Notes: generated by a model from the sequence alone, not told the origin. Numbered from the stretch's first letter, positions 22,150-31,436 are shown. The stretch: DNA of 64,000 nt from Mycobacterium sp. M26 (GCF_001494595.1 NZ_LN929907.1:1896246-1960245); one strand, 5' to 3'. Translations and numbers: made by a program.

Positions 22150-22159
22150 GTGGCCACTC
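22105..22159. repeat. 55-bp hairpin element, right copy, shared by two convergent genes
   Basis: The arms GAGTGGCCACTTACGCCACG (22105-22124) and 22140-22159 surround a 15-nt loop; the left copy at 21129-21183 has the same dimensions. The stop codons of the DUF559 gene (TAA, 22147-22149) and of the convergent Nudix gene (TGA, complement of 22144-22146) both fall in the right arm, so the element supplies the end of both genes and could terminate transcription from both sides. Confidence 0.85.
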
Positions 22160-22698
22160 GGCGGAGAAGTCAGGGCCGCGCTCACCAGGTGCGCCAGTGC
22201 GCTGTCGGTGCCGGGCGGCAGTTCGGTGGCCGGCCACCACCGCAGATCCAACGATTCGTCGCTGATCGCGATCTCGGCGTCCTTAGGCGCGCGGGCGATG
22301 AACTGCAGATCGAGATGACGGGTCGGCACGCCCAGTGAGCAGGTCAACGCATGCACGTGGATGCGCCCGAGATGAGCGTCGATGGTCAGCCCGTCGATCC
22401 CGGACTCTTCGGTGGCTTCCCGGAAGGCGGCCGCCATGATGTCGGAATCCTCATCCTCGCAATGCCCGCCGAGTTGCACCCATCGCCCCAGCCGCGGATG
22501 CAGGGTCAGCAGAACCTGATCCCCGGAATCGGCGACCACCAATGCCGAGGCGGTGATATGCCCGGGCACGCAACTGCGTTGGCAGGCATCAGGCCGGGCG
22601 AGCACGAAGGCCAGCACGGCCTGCCGCAGCGCGTCCTGCTCATCGCTGGGGGCCTGCCAGTCGGTCAACAGCTCGATCGTGGAGTCCCGGACGCTCAT
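22144..22698 (-). CDS. Nudix hydrolase
   Basis: This 184-residue protein contains the Nudix box in [15 protein letters not shown] followed by [10 protein letters not shown], with the R-E-x-x-E-E metal-binding core (about residues 77-99). Nudix enzymes cleave nucleoside diphosphate derivatives; the substrate is unknown. Its ATG overlaps the fbiB stop by 4 nt (ATGA), so it is the third gene of the fbiA-fbiB operon, and it might act on F420 precursors or guanine nucleotides, but that is only context. The last four codons (G-H-L and stop region) are encoded by the right hairpin element. Confidence 0.88.
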   Translation of the reverse strand: MSVRDSTIELLTDWQAPSDEQDALRQAVLAFVLARPDACQRSCVPGHITASALVVADSGDQVLLTLHPRLGRWVQLGGHCEDEDSDIMAAAFREATEESGIDGLTIDAHLGRIHVHALTCSLGVPTRHLDLQFIARAPKDAEIAISDESLDLRWWPATELPPGTDSALAHLVSAALTSPPSGHL

Positions 22699-24038
22699 CG
22701 GCGTACCAGCAGATCGCCGACTGCCGCCGGGTTGCGCGGCTCCGGGGATTCGACGGGATATCCGATGGCGATGGCGCCCAACGGTTCCCAGTCGGCGGGC
22801 AGATCGAGGATCTCGCGGACCAGATCGGGAGCGAAGATCGTCGAGCCGATCCAGCAGCTGCCCACCCCGCGAACCGCCAACGCCACCAAGAGTCCTTGCA
22901 CGGCCGCCCCGACCGCGACGGTGAACATGGTGTGCTCGGCGGCGGTCCGCACCGGGTCCGGATAGCTGTGTGCGCCTTCGGGAACCAGGAACGGGATGAC
23001 GACCTCGGGAGCGTCGTAGAGGATCTGGCCGCGGGCCACCCGCTTCTCGACGCTCTCGGCGGATCGCCCGTCACCGGTCAGATCGGCGCGCCAGGCATCT
23101 TTCATCCGGTCCAGCAGCGTGATCCGTCTGCCGTGGTCCTGAATCCAGACGAAACGCACCGGGCGGGTGTGGTGCGGTGCCGGGGCGGTGAGGGCCTCAG
23201 CGACCGCCTCCTCGATGAGCAGCGGATCGACCGCTTCCTCACTGAACCGGCGCACCGAGCGGCGCAGGAGTTGGGCCTGGCGGCGGCCCAGCTCGATCGA
23301 CTCGGCCGTACCGAGCCAGAACAGATCGTCCTCGCCGCCGCGCAGCAGTCGGGCCGCGGTGGACCCGTCGTCGGCCAGGTGAAGTCCGCGGACCACCGCG
23401 ATCGGCACGGCGGTCAGCTTGCCCTTGACCAGATCAGCGGCTGCCGCGATCTCGTCGGCGACGGCGACTTCGGTGACCAGCAACTCGTTTCCGTGGGTGT
23501 CCACCGCGCCGGCATAGGCATACAGCACCGGCAGGCCGGCCGCGCCGATGGCGGCGTCGGTCTGCCCGTTGCGCCACGCGCGGCCCATGGTGTCGGTGAT
23601 CAGCACGCCGACGTCGACGCCCAACCGCTCCCGCAGCGCCGACCGCAGGGCGGCTGCGCTGGCGTCCGGATCCACCGGAAGTAGCGCCAATTCCGTTGTC
23701 CCGATGTTGGACCCGTCCACCCCGGCGGCGGCCTGCACCAGACCGTTGCGGTTCTCGGTGATCAAGGTCTTGCCCTTGCGGGCGAGCACCCGCACGGCCT
23801 CCTCGTCGATCAGCCTGCGGCGCAGCGCGTCCCGCTCCTCGGGGTCAGCAGGCGCGGCCACGATCCGGCCCTCACACTTGGAGACCACCTTGCTGGTGAC
23901 CACCAGGATGTCGCCGTCGCGCAGCCACGGCGCGGCGTCGGCCACGGCGGCGGCCAGGTCGTCGCCGGGCCGGAACTCGGGAAGCCCGGTGACGGGCAGG
24001 ATTTCGATCGGTGCGGCACTGCCGTGCTCCAGGCTCAC
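22695..24038 (-). CDS. fbiB: Coenzyme F420:L-glutamate ligase / dehydro-F420 reductase (bifunctional)
   Basis: This 447-residue protein joins a CofE-like gamma-glutamyl ligase (about 1-245; [49 protein letters not shown]) to a nitroreductase-like FMN domain (about 250-447; [31 protein letters not shown]). FbiB adds glutamates to F420-0, and its C-terminal domain reduces the dehydro precursor. Length matches M. tuberculosis FbiB (448). The GTG start at 24038 overlaps the fbiA stop as GTGA. Confidence 0.96.
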   Translation of the reverse strand: MSLEHGSAAPIEILPVTGLPEFRPGDDLAAAVADAAPWLRDGDILVVTSKVVSKCEGRIVAAPADPEERDALRRRLIDEEAVRVLARKGKTLITENRNGLVQAAAGVDGSNIGTTELALLPVDPDASAAALRSALRERLGVDVGVLITDTMGRAWRNGQTDAAIGAAGLPVLYAYAGAVDTHGNELLVTEVAVADEIAAAADLVKGKLTAVPIAVVRGLHLADDGSTAARLLRGGEDDLFWLGTAESIELGRRQAQLLRRSVRRFSEEAVDPLLIEEAVAEALTAPAPHHTRPVRFVWIQDHGRRITLLDRMKDAWRADLTGDGRSAESVEKRVARGQILYDAPEVVIPFLVPEGAHSYPDPVRTAAEHTMFTVAVGAAVQGLLVALAVRGVGSCWIGSTIFAPDLVREILDLPADWEPLGAIAIGYPVESPEPRNPAAVGDLLVRR

Positions 24039-25036
24039 GGGGTCACGCCCGCGAGTTCCAGTCCGGCGCGCACCATCTGGGCACTGGCGTCCGGGTCCGA
24101 CATCAGCAGCGGGATGGATGCCACCGTGACACCGGGGATTTCGGCGTGGTCGGTCTCGGAGACCAGCCAGTAGTCGAGGATGCCGGTTGCCGAGCGCGCA
24201 CCGTAGTGCCGGCCGACAGCTTGCGAGGAGGTCTCGACACCGATCACCGACAGGCATTCGTCAGCCATGCCCCGCAACGGCTTTCCGGCGATGATGGGGG
24301 AGTAGCCCACCACCGGCGCGCCGGTGGAGCGCAATGCGGCGCGGATACCCGGGATGTTGAGGATCGCGCCGATGCTCACGACCGGGTTCGACGGTGCCAG
24401 CATGACGACGTCGGCCTCGGTGATCGCGTCGGCCACACCCGGTCCGGCCTTGGCGGTTTCGGCGCCGACGAACGCGAAACTGTGGGTGGGCACCTGGGCG
24501 CGATAGCGGACCCACCACTCCTGGAAGTGGATTGCCGCGCGGTCGCCGGTCTGCGGGTCGTCGATCACCACATGCGTCTCGCAGCGATCGTCGCTGGCCG
24601 GCAGCAGTCGCGCGCCGGGCGACCAGCGGTCGCAGAGCGCGTCGGTCACCTGGGACAGCGGGTATCCCGCCCGCAGCATCTGGCTGCGCACCAGATGGGT
24701 GGCCAGGTCGCGGTCGCCCAAGCCGAACCAATCCGGCTGCACGCCATAGGCTGCGAGTTCCTCTTTGGCGTTCCAGGTCTCGTTGCGATGCCCCCAGCCG
24801 CGTTCGGGGTCGATTCCACCGCCCAGGGTGTACATGCAGGTGTCGAGATCGGGGCAGATTCGCACGCCGTGCATCCAGGCGTCGTCGCCGATGTTGACCA
24901 CGGCGGTCAGCTCATGATCAAGATCGCCTGCGGCCCCGGATATCTGGCCGGCGAACTGACCCAAACCGAGCAGTCGTTGCACCCCGAGCAGGAATCGGGC
25001 GCCTCCCACGCCGCCGACCAGAACGGTGATCTTCAC
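24035..25036 (-). CDS. fbiA: 2-phospho-L-lactate transferase (F420 synthesis)
   Basis: This 333-residue CofD-family enzyme begins [15 protein letters not shown], then shows [21 protein letters not shown] (in pieces), [35 protein letters not shown], and the C-terminal [13 protein letters not shown] and [13 protein letters not shown]. It transfers the phospho-lactyl/phosphoenolpyruvyl moiety to the Fo chromophore. I chose GTG 25036: it starts just before the conserved strand and gives near the usual length (331). TAGTGT lies 8 nt upstream on the minus strand. whiB2 is divergent, with 295 nt between the two starts. Confidence 0.96.
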   Translation of the reverse strand: MKITVLVGGVGGARFLLGVQRLLGLGQFAGQISGAAGDLDHELTAVVNIGDDAWMHGVRICPDLDTCMYTLGGGIDPERGWGHRNETWNAKEELAAYGVQPDWFGLGDRDLATHLVRSQMLRAGYPLSQVTDALCDRWSPGARLLPASDDRCETHVVIDDPQTGDRAAIHFQEWWVRYRAQVPTHSFAFVGAETAKAGPGVADAITEADVVMLAPSNPVVSIGAILNIPGIRAALRSTGAPVVGYSPIIAGKPLRGMADECLSVIGVETSSQAVGRHYGARSATGILDYWLVSETDHAEIPGVTVASIPLLMSDPDASAQMVRAGLELAGVTP

Positions 25037-25165
25037 ACCGATCGACACTAGGCGGTCGGCTGTTCGGGCGTGCACGCGGTCACGATCGCGTCACCCCCGA
25101 GACACGCCGGGGCATCGACTCGCCGAAATGTCAGAGGAAAGTGGTATCAATTTCTGTTCTTTCGC

Positions 25166-25194
25166 TTGACCGCACCGGCCCAGGCGTGTCTAAT
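25166..25194 (+). promoter_or_regulatory. SigA-type promoter of whiB2
   Basis: The -35 box TTGACC (25166-25171) and the -10 box TCTAAT (25189-25194) are separated by exactly 17 nt. Both match the vegetative consensus at 5 of 6 positions. The predicted start near 25201 leaves a 5' leader of about 130 nt before the whiB2 ATG, long enough for regulation. The rest of the 295-nt fbiA-whiB2 gap shows no gene I can support. Confidence 0.7.
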
Positions 25195-25331
25195 CACATC
25201 AGTGTCATTTCGCGGTCCACCTGCCGTTTTCGGTGTCGCAGACCGAGATTCGACCAAATGTTCGAATTGGGATGGCCACACTCGAATAGTGGGCGACATA
25301 GAGATCTACGAAACCAGGTGAGGAGGCGGAC

Positions 25332-25685
25332 ATGTCCTATCAGCACTTCATTGGAGCGCTCGGGGCGCCGCACACCATTACCGGCTCGGAGAACACGGGG
25401 GTAACGGCGCGCGCTCACCTGAGTCTGGTGCCTGATCCCGTCGATGTGACACCGATGGAACCGGGGGACGAGCAGTGGCAGGAGAAGGCGCTGTGCGCCC
25501 AGACTGACCCTGAGGCGTTCTTCCCGGAGAAGGGCGGCTCCACCCGTGAGGCCAAGCGAATCTGCTTGGGCTGCGAGGTGAAGGATGCGTGCCTCGACTA
25601 TGCGCTTGCGCATGACGAGCGGTTCGGCATCTGGGGCGGGCTCTCCGAACGGGAGCGCCGTCGCCTCAAGCGCGGCATCATCTGA
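25332..25685 (+). CDS. whiB2: WhiB2/WhmD Fe-S regulator of septation
   Basis: This 117-residue protein has the four WhiB cysteines (Cys55, Cys78, Cys81, Cys87) that hold a 4Fe-4S cluster, the GIWGG turn (99-103) and a basic C-terminal helix (ERRRLKRG) for DNA or sigma-factor contacts. WhmD of M. smegmatis is needed for septum formation. The N-terminal 45 residues are variable. AGGAGG (25321-25326) lies 5 nt before ATG 25332. A strong promoter lies about 140-165 nt upstream, giving a long leader. Confidence 0.95.
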   Translation: MSYQHFIGALGAPHTITGSENTGVTARAHLSLVPDPVDVTPMEPGDEQWQEKALCAQTDPEAFFPEKGGSTREAKRICLGCEVKDACLDYALAHDERFGIWGGLSERERRRLKRGII

Positions 25686-25689
25686 CGCG

Positions 25690-26184
25690 CTAATCCTCTT
25701 CCAGGCTCGGGTCGATCACCGACGGTTCGACCCCGAGATACGTGGCCACCTGTGCCACCAGGATGTCATGCAACAGATCGGTCAGGTCGATCGAGTCTTT
25801 GGCTCGACGCTCGATCGGCTTGCGGAACAGCACAATTCGGGCTCGCGTCGAGTTGCCGCGCACGTCGACACCGGCTGGGATCAATCGAGCCAGCGCAATC
25901 GGCCCGTCAGCCACTACTTCCGGTGGCCACTGCACACTGTCCGGGTCCTTCGGCGCGATCCGGGGGATCTCGTCGACCGCGACATCCAAGATGGCCAGTC
26001 GTTGTTGCCAGCGCCGCTCGATAGGTTCGTAAGCCTCCAGCACGGCCATGTCGAACCGCTCGGCCCGGCTGCGCCAGCCCGGAACCGTCGGCGGCAGCAA
26101 CGGGCCGCGCATCTCGCGCCCACGGCGGGAGCCGGCGGCGCCCCCGGATCGACCACCTCGCCGGGAACTGCGGGAATCGGCCAC
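25690..26184 (-). CDS. Zincin-like metallopeptidase-family protein with degenerate active site
   Basis: This 164-residue protein (Rv3259 position) starts with a basic, glycine/arginine-rich tail and then follows the small actinobacterial family related to zincin-like metallopeptidases: FDMAVLEAYEPIERRW, LAILDVAVDEIP, RIVLFRKPIERRA, LLHDILVAQVATYLGVEP. At the place of the HExxH zinc helix it has H-D-I-L-V-A-Q, so the catalytic glutamate and second histidine are missing; peptidase activity is doubtful. Start GTG 26184. It is convergent with whiB2 (4 nt apart). Confidence 0.75.
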   Translation of the reverse strand: MADSRSSRRGGRSGGAAGSRRGREMRGPLLPPTVPGWRSRAERFDMAVLEAYEPIERRWQQRLAILDVAVDEIPRIAPKDPDSVQWPPEVVADGPIALARLIPAGVDVRGNSTRARIVLFRKPIERRAKDSIDLTDLLHDILVAQVATYLGVEPSVIDPSLEED

Positions 26185-26273
26185 CGAGCGATCGTAACGG
26201 TTGGGAATCGACGGCTCCGCTGCTGCGCGTGTCCGCCGCTCACCTGCAATTGCCGCGCGATAGCCTCACACGC

Positions 26274-26699
26274 GTGAATGTTCCCCGTCGCTGCTGCAGG
26301 CCCGCGTGCCCCCATTACGCGGTGGCGACATTGACGTTCGTCTACTCCGACTCCACAGCAGTCGTCGGACCGCTGGCGATCAACCGCGAGCCGCACTCGT
26401 GGGATCTGTGCATCACCCACGCCAACCGGATCACCGCGCCGCGCGGGTGGGAGCTGGTGCGCCACGCCGCCCCGCTGCCGGAATATCTGGAAGACGACGA
26501 TCTGGTCGCCCTGGCCGATGCCGTCCGAGAGGGCCGTGAGCTGCCGTCGGGGCCGCCGATCGCAGGGTTCTCCGACCCCAGCGGCGCCGCGCACGCCACC
26601 GCACCGGGTGCCGGGATGATGCCATCAGCGGTTGCGCGGCCCACCACCTCGGGTCGGCGGCGTGGGCACCTGCGGGTACTGCCCGATCCCGCAGATTGA
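26274..26699 (+). CDS. DUF3499 cysteine-containing protein
   Basis: This 141-residue protein (Rv3258c position) has an N-terminal cysteine cluster (RRCCRPACPHYA) and a later WDLCITHA, probably a zinc site, followed by TAPRGWELVRH and an unstructured C-terminus. Function is unknown, but it is conserved beside manB in mycobacteria. The GTG start at 26274 follows TAGCCT (26261-26266) by 7 nt with no ribosome binding site, which suggests a leaderless message. The gap to manB holds a terminator-like hairpin. Confidence 0.8.
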   Translation: MNVPRRCCRPACPHYAVATLTFVYSDSTAVVGPLAINREPHSWDLCITHANRITAPRGWELVRHAAPLPEYLEDDDLVALADAVREGRELPSGPPIAGFSDPSGAAHATAPGAGMMPSAVARPTTSGRRRGHLRVLPDPAD

Positions 26700-26731
26700 T
26701 TCACGCCTGACGCCAGACTGAGGCGATAAGG

Positions 26732-26749
26732 ACGCCGCTACCGCGGCGT
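26732..26749. terminator. Hairpin between the DUF3499 gene and manB
   Basis: ACGCCGC (26732-26738) and GCGGCGT (26743-26749) form a perfect 7-bp stem with a 4-nt loop, 33 nt after the upstream stop codon. There is no U-tract, which is usual for mycobacteria. A TAGGCT hexamer (26758-26763) beyond it could be a -10 box for manB. Confidence 0.45.
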
Positions 26750-26799
26750 GTGAACAGATAGGCTGGCGGCCAACAGTTGCCTCAGTCAGGAGATCCGCC

Positions 26800-28194
26800 A
26801 TGTCCAGGGCCGCCGCCGCGGTACGTCGTGTCATCAAGGCCTACGACGTGCGTGGTCTGGTTGGGGAAGAGATCGACGAGGCCTTTGTCGCCGACGTCGG
26901 TGCGGCCTTCGCGCGGCTGCTGCGCAGCGAGGGCAGCCAGGCCGGGCGGGTTGCCATCGGCTATGACATGCGGGAGAGCTCACCGGCGCTGGCCGCAGCG
27001 TTCGCCGACGGTGTCACCAGCCAGGGTCTGGATGTGGTGCGGATCGGACTGGCCTCCACCGATCAGCTGTACTTCGCCTCCGGATTCCTTGACTGCCCCG
27101 GCGCGATGTTCACCGCGAGCCACAACCCGGCCGCCTACAACGGCATCAAGCTGTGCCGGGCCGGTGCCAAGCCCGTCGGGGACGACACCGGGCTGTCGAT
27201 CATCCGTGAGGAGTTGATCGCCGGTGTGCCCGCCTACGACGGTGCCGCCGGGCAGGTGCACGACCAGGATGTGCTGGCCGACTACGGCCAGTTCCTGCGG
27301 TCGCTGGTGAACCTCACCGAGCTGCGGCCGCTGCGGGTGGCGGTGGACGCCGGCAACGGGATGGCCGGCCACACTGCGCCCGCGGTGCTCGGCCCCATCG
27401 AGGCGCTGACGCTGCTGCCGCTGTATTTCGAACTCGATGGGTCGTTCCCCAATCACGAAGCCAATCCGCTGGAGCCGGCCAACCTGGTGGATCTGCAGAA
27501 GTTCGTGGTCGAGACGAAGGCCGATATCGGTCTGGCCTTCGACGGTGACGCCGACCGCTGTTTCGTCGTCGACGAAAAGGGAAAACCGGTGTCGCCGTCG
27601 GCGGTGACCGCGCTCGTCGCCGGCCGGGAGCTGGCGCGGGAGATCGGTGCCACGGTGATCCACAACCTGATCACGTCGCGTGCGGTGCCCGAGCTGGTGA
27701 TCGAGCGCGGCGGCACGCCGGTGCGTTCGCGCGTCGGCCACTCCTATATCAAGGCCCTGATGGCCGACACCGGCGCGATCTTCGGCGGTGAGCATTCGGC
27801 GCACTACTACTTCCGCGATTTCTGGGGTGCCGACTCGGGGATGCTGGCCGCTCTGCATGTCCTGGCCGCCCTCGGTGAACAGGACCGCTCGCTATCGGAC
27901 CTGATGGCCGACTATCAGCGCTACGACGCCTCCGGCGAGATCAACTTCCGCGTCGACGACGCCCCGGCCTGCGTCGAGAGTGTGCTGAAATCCTTTGGTG
28001 AGCAAGTGATCTCACTGGATCACCTGGATGGCGTGACGGTCGATCTCGGCGACGGCGCCTGGTTCAACCTCCGTACCTCCAATACCGAGCCGCTGCTGCG
28101 GCTCAACGTCGAGGCGCGCACGGCCGCGGAGGTCGACGACATCGTCACCCGTGTCGGCGAGCAGATATCAGCGCACAGCGAGACGGTCACATGA
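26800..28194 (+). CDS. manB: Phosphomannomutase/phosphoglucomutase
   Basis: This 464-residue protein (Rv3257c position, also called pmmA) has the four domains of alpha-D-phosphohexomutases: an N-terminal IKAYDVRG, the catalytic phosphoserine loop TASHNP (Ser107), the metal loop DGDADR (248-253), GGEHSAHYYFRDFW in the sugar-binding loop, and RTSNTEPLLRLNVE for phosphate binding near the C-terminus. It interconverts mannose-6-phosphate and mannose-1-phosphate, linking ManA to GDP-mannose synthesis. CAGGAG lies upstream of ATG 26800. It overlaps the next gene by 4 nt. Confidence 0.95.
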   Translation: MSRAAAAVRRVIKAYDVRGLVGEEIDEAFVADVGAAFARLLRSEGSQAGRVAIGYDMRESSPALAAAFADGVTSQGLDVVRIGLASTDQLYFASGFLDCPGAMFTASHNPAAYNGIKLCRAGAKPVGDDTGLSIIREELIAGVPAYDGAAGQVHDQDVLADYGQFLRSLVNLTELRPLRVAVDAGNGMAGHTAPAVLGPIEALTLLPLYFELDGSFPNHEANPLEPANLVDLQKFVVETKADIGLAFDGDADRCFVVDEKGKPVSPSAVTALVAGRELAREIGATVIHNLITSRAVPELVIERGGTPVRSRVGHSYIKALMADTGAIFGGEHSAHYYFRDFWGADSGMLAALHVLAALGEQDRSLSDLMADYQRYDASGEINFRVDDAPACVESVLKSFGEQVISLDHLDGVTVDLGDGAWFNLRTSNTEPLLRLNVEARTAAEVDDIVTRVGEQISAHSETVT

Positions 28195-29267
28195 GTTCGC
28201 CCCACGCGACGGTGGACTTCGACGACACCGAAGGGCTGCTGGAAGCCGACCGCGACGGATTGTTGCGGGCGGCGGCGATGGCCGGGGCGCAGGTCCGGGC
28301 CACGGCGGCTGCCGTCGACGAAGGGGCACTGGAGTCGGTGAGTGCTGATCACCGACCCCGCACCGTGGTGTGGGTGGCCGGGCGTGGGCCGGCCGAGACC
28401 GCGGGCACGATGCTGGCCGCCTGCCTGGGTGGACTGGCGGGGGAGCCGATCGTGGTGGCCGCCGAATCCCCGCCCTGGATCGGGCCGTTGGACGTTCTGG
28501 TCGTCGCCGGCGACGACCCCGGTGACCCGGCGTTGGTGAGTGCGGCGGCCACCGCCGTGCGTCGCGGCGCCCGCGTGGTGGTGGCCGCACCGTACGAGGG
28601 CCCGCTGCGCGACGCCACCGCCGGGCGTACCGCCGTGCTGGCGCCCCGGCTCTGGGTGCCCGACGAATTCGGGCTGTGCCGGTATCTGGCCGCCGGGCTG
28701 GCCACGCTCGCCGCCGTCGACCCGGCATTGCAGTCCGACCTGTCGGCGCTGGCCGACGAACTCGACGCCGAGGCACTGCGCAACAGCGCGGGCCGGGAGG
28801 TATTCACCAATCCGGCCAAGTCGCTGGCCGAGCGGATCACCGGCAGGCAGACCGTGATCGCCGGCGACGGCGCCGCCACGCTGGCACTGGCCCGGCATGC
28901 CGCCGCGGTGCTGCTGCGGGTCGGGCACGTCGCGGTGGCCGCGGCCGGTCTGGCCGATGCGCTGGTGGCGCTGCGGGCCGGTGCGGCACGGGGTTTCGCC
29001 GACCCGGTCGATGCGCTGTTCCACGACGAGGAACTCGACGGTCCACTGCCGAGCCGGATGCGCGTACTCGCCCTGACGCTGGCCGCCGAGCGTGCGGTGG
29101 TAGGTGCTCGGGTGGCCGGCGTGGACGACGTCCAAGTTGTGGGTGCCGAGGACATCGGGGAAGCTGGTGCCGTTCAGGTGCCGACTGGGCGGGCCGAACA
29201 ACAGCTGGCGACGCTGGCTGTCCGGTTCGAAATGGCAGCGGTCTACCTGAGATTGGCAGGGGGATAG
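28191..29267 (+). CDS. TobH-like SIS-domain protein (Rv3256c family)
   Basis: This 358-residue protein begins with an overlap on manB (ATGA) and is followed 7 nt later by manA, an order conserved in mycobacteria. It has two SIS-like halves: TVVWVAGRGPAETAGTMLAACLGG and IVVAAESPPW in the first, GRQTVIAGDGAATLALARHAA in the second. SIS domains bind phosphosugars, so a role as phosphosugar isomerase-like enzyme in mannose metabolism is plausible; no catalytic residues can be assigned. It is alanine-rich, with no membrane segment. Confidence 0.8.
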   Translation: MSSPHATVDFDDTEGLLEADRDGLLRAAAMAGAQVRATAAAVDEGALESVSADHRPRTVVWVAGRGPAETAGTMLAACLGGLAGEPIVVAAESPPWIGPLDVLVVAGDDPGDPALVSAAATAVRRGARVVVAAPYEGPLRDATAGRTAVLAPRLWVPDEFGLCRYLAAGLATLAAVDPALQSDLSALADELDAEALRNSAGREVFTNPAKSLAERITGRQTVIAGDGAATLALARHAAAVLLRVGHVAVAAAGLADALVALRAGAARGFADPVDALFHDEELDGPLPSRMRVLALTLAAERAVVGARVAGVDDVQVVGAEDIGEAGAVQVPTGRAEQQLATLAVRFEMAAVYLRLAGG

Positions 29268-29274
29268 CGGGGCA

Positions 29275-30501
29275 GTGGAACTGCTACGAGGAGCGATACG
29301 CACGTACGCGTGGGGGTCGCGCACAGCCATCGCCGACTTCACCGGGAGGCCTTCTCCCACAGCACATCCCGAGGCCGAGCTGTGGCTGGGTGCCCATCCC
29401 GGCGATCCGGCCTGTCTGGAGACCGCCGATGGTGAGCAGTCCCTGCTCGATGCCGTGCGGTCCGATCCCGAGGGTCAGCTCGGCCCGGCGGTGCGGGCCC
29501 GCTTCGGCGACGTGCTGCCGTTCCTGGTCAAGGTGCTGGCCGCCGACGAACCCCTGTCGCTGCAGGCCCACCCGAGCGCCGAGCAGGCGGTCGAGGGTTA
29601 CGTGCGGGAAGACCGGATGGGGGTGCCGCTGAACTCCCCGGTGCGCAACTATCGCGACCGCAGCCACAAGCCCGAATTGCTGGTGGCACTAAGCCAATTC
29701 GAGGCCCTCGCCGGATTCCGGCCAGCTGCCCGGACGGTGGAGTTGCTGCGTGCTTTCGGGGTGGCGGATCTGGATCCCTATATCGCCCTGCTGTCCGGAC
29801 AATCCGACGCCGATGGCCTGCGCGCGCTGTTCACCACCTGGATCACCGCCCCGCAGCCGGATCTCGATGTCCTGATCCCGGCTGTGCTTGAAGGTGCCGT
29901 CAATTATGTGCGTTCGGGGGCAACGGAATTCGCTGCCGAAGCCAGGACGGTGCTCGAACTCGGGGAACGCTACCCCGGTGATGCCGGTGTGCTGGCAGCA
30001 CTGCTGCTCAACCGGATCAGCCTGGCCCCCGGCGAGGCGATCTTCCTGTCGGCGGGCAACCTGCACAGTTATCTGCAGGGTGTCGGCATGGAGGTGATGG
30101 CCAACTCCGACAACGTCCTTCGCGGCGGGTTGACGCCCAAGCACGTCGATGTCCCGGAGTTGTTGCGCGTTCTGGACTTCACCCCGGCCGACAACGCCAC
30201 GCTGCATCCGCCCACCCACCGCGACGGAATCGAACTGGTCTACGACACCCCGGCGCCGGAGTTCGCCACCTCGGTGCTGGTGCTCGACGAATCGCAGGTG
30301 GGCCACGAGGTCGACGCGCCGTCGCGCCATGACGGGCCGCAGATCCTGGTCTGTACCGAGGGCAGCGTGGTGGTGCGCGCGAAATCCGATGTCGTGACGC
30401 TGCATCGCGGATCCTCGGCCTGGGTGGCCGCCGACGACGGCCCGATCCGGCTCGAGGCGGGTGAGCCCTCGAAACTGTTCCGGGCTACGGTTGGCCTCTG
30501 A
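29275..30501 (+). CDS. manA: Mannose-6-phosphate isomerase, class I
   Basis: This 408-residue enzyme interconverts fructose-6-phosphate and mannose-6-phosphate. It has the type I cupin motifs: YAWGSRTAIADFTG, ELWLGAHPGDPA, the zinc-site LSLQAHPSAEQA, HKPELLVALS, and LSAGNLHSYLQGVGMEVMANSDNVLRGGLTPKHVDV read in parts. Length equals M. tuberculosis ManA. The start GTG 29275 lies 7 nt after the TobH-like gene. A CDF transporter gene follows after 14 nt. Confidence 0.95.
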   Translation: MELLRGAIRTYAWGSRTAIADFTGRPSPTAHPEAELWLGAHPGDPACLETADGEQSLLDAVRSDPEGQLGPAVRARFGDVLPFLVKVLAADEPLSLQAHPSAEQAVEGYVREDRMGVPLNSPVRNYRDRSHKPELLVALSQFEALAGFRPAARTVELLRAFGVADLDPYIALLSGQSDADGLRALFTTWITAPQPDLDVLIPAVLEGAVNYVRSGATEFAAEARTVLELGERYPGDAGVLAALLLNRISLAPGEAIFLSAGNLHSYLQGVGMEVMANSDNVLRGGLTPKHVDVPELLRVLDFTPADNATLHPPTHRDGIELVYDTPAPEFATSVLVLDESQVGHEVDAPSRHDGPQILVCTEGSVVVRAKSDVVTLHRGSSAWVAADDGPIRLEAGEPSKLFRATVGL

Positions 30502-30515
30502 ACAAGGAGGACGCC

Positions 30516-31436
30516 ATGTCGACCGAGGGCAGTACCCGGGCCATTCTGGCCGCGTTGGCCGCCAATGCCGGTATCGCGGTGGCGAAGTTCGTCGGCTTCC
30601 TGATCACCGGCAGTTCCTCGATGCTGGCCGAGTCGGTGCACTCGGTGGCCGATACCTCCAACCAGGGTCTACTGCTGTTCGGCCAGCGTCAGGCCCGTAA
30701 AGAAGCCGACAGTCTGCATCAGTTCGGCTACGGCCGCAGCCGCTACTTCTACTCATTCGTCGTGGCGCTGGTGCTGTTCTCGCTCGGCGCGATCTTCGCG
30801 CTTTACGAGGGCTACCACAAGATTTCGCACCCCGAGCCGCTGACTTCACCGCTGGTGGCGGTCGGGATCCTGGCGGTGGCGATCGCCCTGGAGACCTATA
30901 GTTTCCGCACCGCGATGGTGGAATCCCGGCCGCTGAAGGGGTCGAGCACCTGGTGGCAGTTCATCCGCCGGTCGCGTAACCCTGAACTGCCCGTGGTGCT
31001 GCTGGAGGACACCGGTGCGCTGATCGGCCTGATCTTCGCCCTGGCCGGCGTGGGTCTGACGATGCTGACCGACAACCCGATCTGGGACGGGGTGGGCACC
31101 CTGCTCATCGGCGCACTGCTCGGCGTGATCGCGGTGGTGCTGATGATCGAGATGCATAGCCTGCTGATCGGCGAGGGTGCCACTGCCGAGGAGTGCAAGG
31201 CCATCCAGACCGCCTTGGAACAGACACCGCATGTCGACCGGGTGATTCACCTGCGCACCCAGTACCTCGGGCCGGAGGAGATGCTCGTCGGCGCGAAGAT
31301 CGCGCTGGCGCCCAACACCGATCTGGCGACCGTGGCGGCCACCATCGACAACGCCGAAGCAGCCGTGCGGGCCAAGGTGCCCGCGGCGGCGGTCATCTAC
31401 CTGGAACCGGATCTCGATCGCGCGGTTCGGAGCTGA
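30516..31436 (+). CDS. Cation diffusion facilitator transporter
   Basis: This 306-residue protein has the CDF layout: helix 2 with the H-x-x-x-D metal pair in AESVHSVADTSNQ, HQFGYGRSRYFYSF after it, a second metal pair region around LLEDTGALIGL in helix 5, and a C-terminal cytoplasmic domain (VDRVIHLRTQYLGP). It probably exports Zn2+, Fe2+ or Mn2+ in exchange for protons. An AAGGAGG site (30504-30510) precedes ATG 30516. Unlike the CDF-like gene at 15027-16010, its metal residues look intact. It is the last gene of the manB-manA run. Confidence 0.88.
   Translation: MSTEGSTRAILAALAANAGIAVAKFVGFLITGSSSMLAESVHSVADTSNQGLLLFGQRQARKEADSLHQFGYGRSRYFYSFVVALVLFSLGAIFALYEGYHKISHPEPLTSPLVAVGILAVAIALETYSFRTAMVESRPLKGSSTWWQFIRRSRNPELPVVLLEDTGALIGLIFALAGVGLTMLTDNPIWDGVGTLLIGALLGVIAVVLMIEMHSLLIGEGATAEECKAIQTALEQTPHVDRVIHLRTQYLGPEEMLVGAKIALAPNTDLATVAATIDNAEAAVRAKVPAAAVIYLEPDLDRAVRS

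Noticed and set aside
25250..25275. tRNA T-loop-like TTCGAATTGG
   Set aside because: No cloverleaf arms or acceptor stem could be found around it.
25070..25321. 83-codon frame in the fbiA-whiB2 gap
   Set aside because: It runs through the whiB2 promoter, has no ribosome binding site and no protein-like pattern.
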